A model generated the notes under the pieces. That model had not been told where the DNA came from, did not search any database, and saw only the letters and a program-made list of their open reading frames with translations. From Vespa crabro (taxonomy: Eukaryota; Arthropoda; Insecta; Hymenoptera; Vespidae): 64,000 bases of DNA. Positions 55,270 to 64,000 of the stretch are shown in pieces. Location of the stretch: assembly GCF_910589235.1 (NCBI RefSeq), contig NC_060956.1, forward strand, positions 22,040,473 to 22,104,472. The letters are read 5' to 3'. Each line of letters begins with the position of its first letter. The stretch's first letter is position 1. The translations under genes and the position numbers were made by a program.

Positions 55270-56896
55270 GTATGTATTTAACGATAATTGTAATATTATT
55301 TATAAAACGATATAGAACGTTTTAAGTGAAACGTCGTATAAAAAATATCACTGGTGGGATTAATCGTATGAAAGTGATAAATTGTTGGTTATGTTTAATG
55401 ATTATATTCGTTCGATTGATTATACTCGTTGATTTTAGCCGTGGTGTAAGAAACGACGCATCATTGGTACCACCTATAAGGCAAACGGCTTCCATATTTA
55501 AACAGCCGGTTACTATATACAAAACGCAAGAGGGAAAAGTAAAGGATTTAAAGCATGGTAATCAAGAGAAACCAAAACAGGTTAGTAGACGGACGTACTA
55601 ATGGGACATAAAGCTGGTTCCTTATTGGTATTGACCTTATAAGAAATGGTTTTTCATATTGATAATGTATCTTTTATATGGAATCCGCTAGCACCTACTT
55701 TTATTTCACTTTAAGTAATCTCTATGAGACAAGTTACTACGATTTTGATACACCTTACCGCAGTGAATCGTTCTCTCCGTTCTTCATCCATACGTATGAT
55801 ACTTAAAAATATGGCATGCTTTTTCCAAAGATTTATGTACATCAGAGAAACGTTCTAAGAAGGGATCGCTCTAATATAGGAAACATTTGAAACCATTTTG
55901 TGTGCCTTCCCTTTTGATTCTCATGTTACAAACATCCAATCGTTCCCTTAGGAAGGAGCCGATAAAGCTGATGGCAAATACGGCTCCCAAGATAAGCCTA
56001 AGCAGGTAATTCTATTTAACGCGCTCGTCAAAACATTCGTATGATTTTTACGTTACTGTATCCTACTTTTTGTGAAAACTTTGCATCGATTACCCTATTG
56101 TAATGCATTGTAATTGCGCATACCATGATATATGATGATGCAAATGCTTCTCTTAGAAAGTCGATGCGATGGATTTGTTGGTACGTTAGAAATTAATTTC
56201 ATTTCTACTAGCTTTTAAATTTTCTCCTACTTTACTTTCCCACACGTAACACTCACCTTGCAAGGTATACAGTTTGACATTTATTTTGTGAAGTAACCTT
56301 TTGTTGTAGCATCGATGGTAATTATATACTTTTATTTTATACATTAGTTACTTCCGATATATAAGCCCTTGACCTTGAAGGTAACCTTACGATCCTAATT
56401 AACTATTACCGTAATTTTCCAGCTTTTTTGGGAAAAACGTTTAGAGGGCCTAAGAGCATGCGACCCAGATGGATACGAATTTGATGCAATGGATCTACCA
56501 AAGTCTCTAAGGCCCGTTGGACCTTACATAACCGAAGAAACATTGTTGCAAAGTGTGGCAACGGCTCTTCACGTATCCTCACAACCGGTTACGGGTCAAA
56601 CGGGATCTAAAACGGCATTGGAAAAAAATCCTGGTGTATTTCTTAATCCCGATCAACCCCTCGTACAGGTAGAAGAGTCTATAACTTTTGACAGAGTGTT
56701 TAATCTTTAACATCGTAATGATTTTAAACAATCATATTCGTACTCACGGTCGAACGTTCTAATTAAATCTAATCATCAAAATGGTATATCTTTAAAGGCT
56801 GTTTCTATAGCGGATGAAGACATCAAACGACAAGAAGATCGCGTAGCGCTAGCGAGAAAAAAATTACAAGAAGCCTTACGAGGGATGCCTACGTAA
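55139..56896 (+). CDS. MBD2/3: MBD2/3-family protein with incomplete methyl-CpG-binding domain, 6 exons
   Basis: This is the insect counterpart of vertebrate MBD2 and MBD3, a subunit of the NuRD/Mi-2 chromatin-remodelling complex. Coding exons are 55139-55269, 55439-55580, 55952-56005, 56157-56180, 56423-56668 and 56798-56896, joined by GT-AG introns in consistent phase to give 231 residues. Identity rests on PPIRQTASIFKQPVT (residues about 54-69), LFWEKRLEGL (118-127), LPKSLRPVGP, ETLLQSVATALHVSSQPVTG and ALEKNPGVFLNPDQPL, and on the C-terminal helix ADEDIKRQEDRVALARKKLQ that pairs with p66/GATAD2. The first ATG is used: an in-frame TAG lies 45 bp upstream at 55094. Only the N-terminal half of the MBD is present (residues about 10-44), so methyl-CpG binding is doubtful. 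The acidic tail after the helix is also absent. Identity is firm; the exact isoform set is not. Confidence 0.94.
55439..55580 (+). CDS. MBD2/3: MBD2/3 exon 2: post-MBD conserved region
   Basis: One base completes Ser, then RGVRNDASLVPPIRQTASIF and KQPVTIYKTQEGKVKDLKHG. The PIRQTASIFKQPVT core is shared by animal MBD2 and MBD3 just after the MBD. Acceptor gattttag ends at 55438, donor gttagt starts at 55581, phase 0. Confidence 0.94.
55952..56005 (+). CDS. MBD2/3: MBD2/3 exon 3: linker
   Basis: Eighteen codons, EGADKADGKYGSQDKPKQ, phase 0 on both sides. Acceptor cccttag ends at 55951; donor gtaatt starts at 56006. The peptide is hydrophilic linker without a diagnostic motif. It ends in KPKQ like exon 2, and skipping it would keep frame, so it may be alternative. 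Confidence 0.75.
56157..56180 (+). CDS. MBD2/3: MBD2/3 candidate 24-nt micro-exon
   Basis: Eight codons, KVDAMDLL, bounded by acceptor tctcttag (ends 56156) and donor gtacgt (starts 56181), phase 0 on both sides. Including or skipping it keeps the frame from KPKQ into LFWEKRL. No family motif supports it; the case rests on splice sites and open frame. Confidence 0.5.
56423..56668 (+). CDS. MBD2/3: MBD2/3 exon: LFWEKRL to NPDQPL conserved region
   Basis: Eighty-two codons, phase 0 on both sides, beginning LFWEKRLEGLRACDPDGYEF and ending NPGVFLNPDQPLVQ. This is the longest conserved block shared with MBD2/MBD3, needed for NuRD assembly. Acceptor ttttccag ends at 56422; donor gtagaa starts at 56669. 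Confidence 0.96.
56798..56896 (+). CDS. MBD2/3: MBD2/3 last exon: C-terminal coiled-coil helix
   Basis: It encodes AVSIADEDIKRQEDRVALAR then KKLQEALRGMPT and TAA at 56894-56896. It matches the TDEDIRKQEERVQQVRKKLE helix of human MBD2, which forms a coiled coil with p66/GATAD2. Acceptor ctttaaag ends at 56797. Confidence 0.95.
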   Translation, partial: AVSIADEDIKRQEDRVALARKKLQEALRGMPT

Positions 56897-56976
56897 AGTC
56901 TCTTTTAGCTATATTATCGATAATACATTCTTTAGCTTTAAGTTCATGTTAATTTATATCACGCATCAATTTTTAT

Positions 56977-56982
56977 AATAAA
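56977..56982 (+). terminator. polyadenylation signal for MBD2/3
   Basis: Canonical AATAAA 81 bp after the MBD2/3 stop codon, giving a very short 3' UTR. Confidence 0.75.
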
Positions 56983-57883
56983 TGTTTTATAAAAAAGAAA
57001 ATGAAAAAAGGAAAAAAGAGCAAAAATTGAGGGAGAGAGAGAGAGAGAGATCGAAAAGAAAAAGTTGGCGTCAAGGTGAAACGTTTTTTTGTGTGCTAAT
57101 TTAGTCTTAAGTCGATTCCTTTCGGGCAAATACTTAATATCCACAGAAAAATCACGATTTGTAATCTATTACGTTAAAATTCTGATTAATGCGTCCTTAC
57201 CTGCGTTAACTGGTCTCTCTATCGCAACATTTAATATTCCATCCAGCAACTTTCTCGTCTGGCATTATCCAGGCAACGTAACGTAATGTCTCGCAAATAC
57301 GAGACGCAACATTCGAAGAAAGATGCACACGCAATCGGATTCTAGGTCATTAAACTTCCTTCAGCTGAGTTGCACGAAAGAAAGATCAAATTAATCAGAT
57401 TGAAATCGTTCATGTTGGAAAGCGCTAAGGACAACCACTCGTAATCCGATATTGTCGTAAACGATCGAGCGTGTAGTAGGAAATTCGATCTTGTTCTGGT
57501 ACAAGCCAAGAAAAAGAAAGAAGATATAAACGAGATTGAAGGAAATAAAGCGAAAGGGAGGAGAAGAGGTAGACAGCGTTTAAAATCGATCAAACTACTC
57601 TAAATATTTCAAGACTAAGCATGCGATATAAATGAAACGATTCGTTCGAGAACGCTTTAGATGCGAGCAAGAAACTCGACCTACAGTAATCGGAAATAAA
57701 ATGTAGACTCCCATTAAAATCTCGTTGCAATTACATATATAATTTAAGCAGAGGAAAAGGTGGAATAAGAAAAAGAACGGAATGGGGTGTGGAAGAGAAG
57801 GGCATATTTATTATTACGCTGTAGGGCTTGGCTCTTTAGCAGCGATTCAATCTTTCTTCGCAATTCTCGTCGAGTGACGGAGA

Positions 57884-57922
<39 letters not shown>

Positions 57923-58412
57923 CTAGAGTGAAATCGTCGGTACTCGGCGATCAGGGCGAACGAGCCCGGGTCAATAAAGCCCTTTTTTTTCTTGTAAACG
58001 ACTTTACGCTCGAGCAACGACGCGCAAGGTCTCACGGCTAGACGGGACAGAAGAGAAGCGCGAAAAGAAGAGGACGACTTTTTTCGAATCATTTGAAAAG
58101 AAGAAACAAAAAAACTATTTCACGTACGAAGGAAAGACGAATAAGAATAAGAGAAGAAGAGTGAACTTGCGTTGTTGTGCTTTAGCAAGAGAGAGGATAA
58201 AATGAAAAAGAAAGTGAGAGAAGGAGAGACTCGTGCCATCGTCTGGGAACGGGTAGACGAGATGCCTTCGTTCGAAGCTCGACTCGTCAACAAAAGAAAT
58301 ACCCGAGGCCCCCAGGTATATAATAGGTATATAGTACATACAATGGCGTATCGCCAGCTTTTCAGGTAAGCCAGAACGAACAGCCAGGTAAGCCAGGTGG
58401 TAACCTTCTTTT

Positions 58413-58418
<6 letters not shown>

Positions 58419-58483
<65 letters not shown>
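58419..58483. repeat. (CT)n microsatellite
   Basis: About 30 uninterrupted CT units after a T-run, comparable in length to the tract at 34785-34849. Confidence 0.95.
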
Positions 58484-58487
<4 letters not shown>

Positions 58488-59114
58488 TTCATATTCTTCG
58501 AGGCCCTCAACCTCGTCGTCCTTTTCTCACCATCATCGTCCAACAGCTGTTTCCCTGTGCGTTTCGCCAAAAGGCTTGCCCTTTTTCCTCCTCGACGTCG
58601 CGATCGAACCAGATCGTTCCTTGCCCTCGGCCTGCACCATTTTTAAATCTTTGCGACTCGTTTCATTTCTCCCCTTTCAATCTACCTTCTTATGTGTGCG
58701 TCTGTGCTAGTACGTACAAATATTAAAGTCGAAGGAAAGACGAGTAAATTGTAGCTCTATTGGCTCTATAATGGCGGAAAACCCGCATCGTAGTGACGTA
58801 CGCGACACCCTACGGTTCGACGCGATTCATTCTCATTCCACTACCCTTAGTTTCCTCCTTGGTAGGATCGAATGGATTAGCTCGAGGCTGATGAGCACGA
58901 GAAAAGACGTCGGGGTGCCCAATTTCGAGGAACATCGTATTTTTCTTGATAGCAATACGTCGTACAAATGGTTCGTTAGCCGGAATTGATTTATTGTTCT
59001 TTCTTAAGGAAGACAAATATTCCGATGTAGCCTTAATCAAAGAACAGGAAGTAGCAGAAAAAAAACTTGGTTAAATGATCAAAATTCTGAGTCTGATTAT
59101 TTGCAACTTTGCAA

Positions 59115-59145
<31 letters not shown>

Positions 59146-60515
59146 GCAGAAAGAGGAAACGAAGTTAATAGAGGATATAATCCGTCTCGTGCGATACTAG
59201 CATATAAATAGAGCGAACTGTAGAACGAAGCGTTATCGATCTTTCAAGCAGGCGTTCGACCGACGGAAGTCGAGCGAGCTGACCGAGTTGACCAGCGGGT
59301 ATATAGGCGTTCGCCTCGAAGTCTCGAATCGACCGGAAGCGAGTACGATTTTTCACAAAACATCTGTCTCTTGGAAATGGCAGTCAACAGCAGCACCGTT
59401 CGTTTGTAACGGCACGAAAATAATACCAAAGCTGATACGTGCAAATGCAAAGGAAGCAAGTCGATTGAAAATGAATCGTGCACACATTTTTTCCTCATTA
59501 TTTTCTCATTAAGCAATCGATCTTTGAGAGTCGTCTCGTACTTTATCAAGAATGAAAATTAGATGTAGACGCGTTAGAGGGATTGTACGAGTCATGCGGC
59601 TGTCTCGAGATCGTAAAGTTTTATTTTATCGATCCTTTACCTACGTCTATTTCAATCTTCGTAGAAGAGTTCATTGTTTGGCGAATGTCATCTCTCAAAG
59701 AGTGGACTCTCTCGCAGCCGATGTACCCGAGAGACGTGAAAAATCGACGTTCTCTAAAGGAGGCGTTGGTCCATCGGTCTCGATGGAAGAACAGCTGGGG
59801 GACCTTCGACTCCCAACTGGCAACACGTAATCGATGTCGACTGACTTTCTCTCTCGTAGGCTGCGCGAGAGAGAGGAGAGGGGTCCAGAGGCAAAATAGG
59901 GGGGGGGGGAGGGAAGGGAAGAGAAGAGAAGAGAAAGAAGAGAGAATGTATGCACGCATAGCCATGGGTTTTCGCTTGAACACGGAACACGCCAAGCTTT
60001 CCGCAGCCTCCGCTCTTGGGACCTATCTCGAAATCTTTTCTCTACCTTCCATTTGTTTCCCTTTTTCCGTTTTACAGGCCCCGACACAAGGAAACCTCTC
60101 TATATAGCCCGTCTTTACATAGGAAAACGTCTAACGATTTTCGATATATGTATAACGATATTAATATTCTTCAAAGATAACATTTCTTTTTACAGTCTCG
60201 ATATTTTATATATAACAAAATATATACGTATACCTACCTACGTATAGATATTTTATATACTCAGGACATTTTTATTTATCGAGCGTAGTACATAGGAAAG
60301 CTTAAAGACCGCTCTCGCTTTCCGTCTGGCTCCATTGTTGTCCCGTTTCGTTTCGAGCGCAGAAAAAAGATCGAAATCTATTGAACCGTCTGAAAAGCGG
60401 CCCTCTTCTCTCGACGTTCGTTCGCGCTCCCTTTTCTACGTTTCTTCGTCGTCTCCATTCGACCCTCCGCCTTTCGCTTCTCCTACAACCAAGTTCTTCT
60501 TTCGATCGAAGACTG

Positions 60516-60519
<4 letters not shown>

Positions 60520-60559
<40 letters not shown>
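60520..60559. repeat. (CT)n microsatellite
   Basis: About 19 uninterrupted CT units. Confidence 0.94.
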
Positions 60560-60562
<3 letters not shown>

Positions 60563-61062
60563 CTTCCCCTTCTCGTGCCACAGACTCCAGACACTAGCAA
60601 GAAGGGTGTCGCAAGAAAACTTCCGAACGCAAGAAAAATTTACGTTCTGTATGTACCCGTCTCGTGGTGCATTACAAAATGTATAACGTTTAAATAAAGT
60701 AGAATAATTACAAAGCCATCTCCATTAGCTTTCGAAAACAAAGAAGAATAATGTTTTATTAAACTCGAGCGATTTCTTTGATCTCCCTTTATTAAAAGAT
60801 AAAAAAGATGATATATTTCATGAAAAAACGTCCGATCGTCGTCGTAATATAACGACTCAAAGGAGGAAGGGGACAAGGTCGAGGACGTCCTAGAGATTGC
60901 GAACGCAACGATGCATCTATCCGGGAGAGCGAATTATCGAGATATCGATCGACTATCGCTTAATATCCGGTTACCCGCAAAATCGTGTGGCCTCCCGCAC
61001 TGGAGAGTATGGCCGAGAGCGTCTCTGACCGAAACCCTCTTCTCGGCGGTTTGTCTGTCTGT

Positions 61063-61065
<3 letters not shown>

Positions 61066-61118
<53 letters not shown>
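61066..61118. repeat. (CT)n microsatellite
   Basis: About 25 CT units following a short CTGT run. Confidence 0.95.
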
Positions 61119-61121
<3 letters not shown>

Positions 61122-61426
61122 ATAAAGGACCGTCTCGCGAGCTATGAAAACACGAATAGAATGCATTAGATCGCGCGTTTGTCGGTGATCGTTCGATGTA
61201 ACAAACGTTCGAATATTAATTATAAAAAAAAAAAGTTAATCGCCGCGATTGCGTTGATGATCGTAGATATGTTCAATTCGATCAGATCTAAAGGTTTTTT
61301 TATAAAAATAGAATGCACACGCGTTTGATATATATTGTCGTCGATAGGAGATTAAATAATAATCTTGCGTCGCAAGGAATGAAAGAATGATCATCTATCG
61401 TCATCCAGAGAAGAATCTTTCCAATT

Positions 61427-61452
61427 CGTCGTCGTCGTCGTCGTCGTCGTCG
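61427..61452. repeat. (TCG)n trinucleotide repeat
   Basis: About eight TCG units. The polyserine frame over it (61387-61806) is not supported as a gene. Confidence 0.92.
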
Positions 61453-62599
61453 GTGCGGCTAGAAGCAACTCATTGTCAGACGGCAGCCGACTCAGAGGCC
61501 AGCAATGCGGTTCTCCCGCGTTGTTACACCCTGCTCGATCGAAATCGAAAGAAATGTTCTCTCGCACGGTCGCGCGAAAGCGATTCAGCGCCGCGGCAGC
61601 GCTACATCGGCTTTGCACACCTTGCCGAGGACGGGAGGGCCGGCTCTTGGGAGCGCTTTCGCAAAGCAACGACAATGATCGCCGTGGAAGGCAACCGGTT
61701 GCACGCGCTAAAAATACGCTGGACGACGCGGAACGCCGAAGAGGATACTGATCGGCGCGCCATCGCGGGAAGGCAACTATTTCCAAAGGTTCAGAGTCCC
61801 TTTTAATCCCTCCTTCATCTTATTCATTCTCATCTTATTTTTCACATTTGACAAACTCGATAACACATTCGATATTTTGAAAAACAATTTTATTGGTAAA
61901 CAAGGAAGGATGACACGGAAAGGAATGATTCATTTGTTTTGTTGACGATGAGTAGGTCTTTGATAACCGATTACCTTTCCAGCGAAACTTTGACTAATAA
62001 CATTTATCTATTTCTCATTGAGATATATGATCTGTCCCGAGACGACAAGATTCAATAACATTTATTAATACAACGTGTATGTTGTGTAGTCTTTCAAAAG
62101 TCTATACCGTTATGAGTAATAAAGCCCTTTTCAATTGTCACGATCTCTGTACTTCTTATATCGAACATATCTTATCTTACGACGAAATTCAAATCGTATT
62201 GTTAAACGCGATAATGTTCCTTTGTTTTCCTCGATTTTAGCCAAAGAGAAGAGATCGCTTATGCCTGTGCATCGATATCGGAGGAGATACATCGGCTGGG
62301 AACAAAAGGGCTTTTATAGTATCGCCGATGATGTTGCTGGCTGATTCCGAATGGGGCAAAGCTCGTCTTATTTCGTGCGATTCCGCTCGTGGTTCGTCGA
62401 GATGAGAGCTCTCGAGGAAGCATCGACGAGGAGGAGGAAGCCACGGAAACATCGGTACGGCTCGTAACGAGCTTCGAAAACACGATAACTCGGGGGTATT
62501 TACGAGCGGGTGAGGAGGTAGGAGCGCGAGAACGCTCGGCAGGTGCTCCCCTGGGCAAAAGGTGGCGTCCCGAGACAGCCTTGAGAGAGAACGAGAGAG

Positions 62600-62601
<2 letters not shown>

Positions 62602-62646
<45 letters not shown>

Positions 62647-62647
62647 C
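62602..62647. repeat. (GA)n microsatellite
   Basis: About 20 uninterrupted GA units, with interrupted GA runs in the 20 bp before it. Confidence 0.94.
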
Positions 62648-63534
62648 GCACCACGGGTCGTTGGATTGGACGAGCGAGGAGAAACAAAATCAGCCGGTCG
62701 GCTAGTCGCTCGGCTAGTCGTTCGAATCGTGCCTTTGCTCGCTCGACCGAATCCGATCGTGAAATTCAATGAATCTTTCTCTCTTACTCTTTTTATTATC
62801 TCTATCTTATCTTATTTTCTATGTACCTATTATTTCTTATCGCCTGGTTAATTAGGTGCCGATAATCCATGCTTCTCATTCTATTATTCATTGGCCATAA
62901 TTTCTTCGAACGCGTCATCATCTCGTACATGAAAGATAGGTACGTTCCATTTTCAAAGGATCGAACAAGAGTCATTAAAAAAGGATGGAAAGTTAAAAAA
63001 AGATTCGCAAAATATAGGATGACGGGAAAGCTTGCTCATCGTATAAATGTAGTTGCTTCGACGCCAACGCGACGATATCATAAATATCGGCATACTTCCA
63101 TGAAATTTATGTAAACCGATGCTAAACTATAAATCCCATGTATCGACATGGATAGATAAAAGCAATCGAATATCTATATTAGCGTCCTGTTAACATTACG
63201 TGTTTTCGAGAAATCACAAGGCGCAAAGAAACGAATCGATGCCCGTTCCAATTTTCGAGCGTTGCCCTATAATGCGTTTGTCGCGGCTGCCGTTGTTGGA
63301 TTAATTTCATCGCATTTTCAACTATCGACCACGAATTTATTTATTCGCGAAATAATTTCGTTTACGATATATACACTCGTACCGCGTACGTGTGAGTCAC
63401 GAATTATCGATTTTTATCTCGACTCGATATTAAATACGTTCCTCATCAAAATAAGAGTCTTTTAGCCGTGGGAGAAAAGGAACGGTTCTACCTATGAGAT
63501 AAAAGCCGTTGGTTTCACGGAAAAGTCGAAGGCT

Positions 63535-63571
63535 GAACGAACGAACGAACGAACGAACGAACGACCGACCG
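63535..63571. repeat. (ACGA)n tetranucleotide repeat
   Basis: About seven AACG units followed by two ACCG units. Confidence 0.93.
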
Positions 63572-63624
63572 TTCGATGAAAAAAGAGAATACAAGAGAAA
63601 ACGAAGGTTCGTCGACAGAGAACA

Positions 63625-63784
63625 ATGAAACACGGCTTGCACCTTGGTTCAAGGTCTATCGTCCTTTTTTCTTCTCTCTGCATCGTTTTAGCCAAATTCT
63701 CTGCTTTCTCTTACTTAACAAAACCGCTACCTGAACAGGTGTTGACCAATCGAACTGGCAATTCGAGAGAAGACTGGATCGCAG
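63625..63784 (+). CDS. possible first coding exon of a secreted protein, continues beyond the window
   Basis: I do not recognise the protein. The ATG has a good insect start context (gaacaATGa). It opens a frame whose first residues, MKHGLHLGSRSIVLFSSLCI then VLAKFSA, have a basic start and a hydrophobic core like a signal peptide. The next part is hydrophilic and ends VLTNRTGNSREDWIA, with an N-glycosylation sequon (NRT). The frame then meets a plausible donor, GCAG|gtatac, at 63785. Without splicing it would continue to a stop at 63834 (69 residues). No second exon is visible in the last 200 bp. It may equally be a chance open frame. Confidence 0.25.
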
Positions 63785-64000
63785 GTATACGGTTTTGCGT
63801 ATTTTTCCATGCTTTATACGTTTCTACAAAATAACACGTAAACGAATGTATTAGTTTCTAGTCGAATTATCTCATCAATTTCTTCTATTTTAATCAATGC
63901 GTTATTTTTTTTTTTTTTCTTTTTTTATGCGAGAAAGAAGATGCCGACGTCGAATTAAACGACGATAGATCGAACGAAACTTAACTCGGCTGAATCGTCG

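Larger units (their letters stand above)
57010..63624. other. intergenic DNA, no gene recognised
   Basis: No open frame here resembles a known protein. Microsatellites include GA at 57889-57919, CT at 58419-58483, 59119-59146, 60520-60559 and 61066-61118, TCG at 61427-61452, GA at 62602-62647 and an ACGA array at 63535-63571. The frames at 58771-58989, 59583-60107, 61387-61806 and 62869-63114 lack any motif I can name. Part of this stretch could be the 5' UTR or introns of a gene extending beyond the right edge. Confidence 0.6.

Noticed and set aside
55270..55438. Search for a hidden MBD-core exon between MBD2/3 exons 1 and 2
   Set aside because: All forward frames were read; none carries the KPQLARYLG or FDFRTG motifs and stops are frequent.
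58771..58989. 72-codon frame starting MAENPHRSDVRDTLRF
   Set aside because: Clean start, but no recognisable domain, no splice sites and no neighbouring exon; length is within chance for this composition.
61387..61806. 139-codon frame with a polyserine run, open on both strands
   Set aside because: It owes its length to the TCG repeat and GC-rich composition; no recognisable motif and an antisense frame of equal length.
62869..63114. 81-codon basic frame after a hydrophobic start
   Set aside because: The Lys/Arg-rich region comes from A-rich DNA; no family resemblance and no exon signals.

Overview
The window is nuclear DNA from an insect, most likely a hymenopteran (bee, ant or relative). 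The protein matches are insect-like, introns are long in one half of the main gene and about 80-100 bp in the other, the AT-rich non-coding DNA keeps many CpG dinucleotides, and the introns are packed with (GA)n/(CT)n microsatellites. The species cannot be named from the sequence alone. There is no prokaryotic or viral gene organisation, no CRISPR array and no intact transposon.

Positions 1-52153 hold most of one gene, groucho (gro/TLE co-repressor), on the + strand. The first exon or exons lie upstream of the window. Eleven coding exons can be joined in frame with canonical GT-AG introns into 736 residues ending in TGA at 52151-52153. They cover the second half of the Q (tetramerisation) domain, the GP, CcN and SP regions and the whole C-terminal WD40 propeller. 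The five small 5' exons are spread over about 49 kb, with introns of 7.4, 18.2, 3.4, 3.5 and 15.6 kb. The six 3' exons sit inside 2.1 kb. The 3' UTR probably runs to an AATAAA at 53747.

Positions 55139-56896 hold a compact six-exon gene on the same strand for an MBD2/3-family (NuRD) protein of 231 residues. The first half of its methyl-CpG-binding domain is recognisable but altered. The second half is absent, because exon 1 splices across a 169-bp intron straight to the post-MBD conserved region. It also has a candidate 24-nt in-frame micro-exon. Groucho and MBD2/3 are both chromatin co-repressors and lie about 3 kb apart in tandem; no functional link is shown by the sequence.

The remainder is intronic or intergenic DNA dominated by microsatellites: many (GA)n/(CT)n tracts of 25-75 bp, a 230-bp (CCTT)n block, (TA)n, (CA)n and CpG-containing trinucleotide arrays. 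A few repeat-poor stretches carry clusters of recognisable transcription-factor motifs and may be enhancers. Near the right edge, one open frame with a good start context and signal peptide ends at a splice donor and may be the first coding exon of a further gene. Almost all other open frames are translations of microsatellites.
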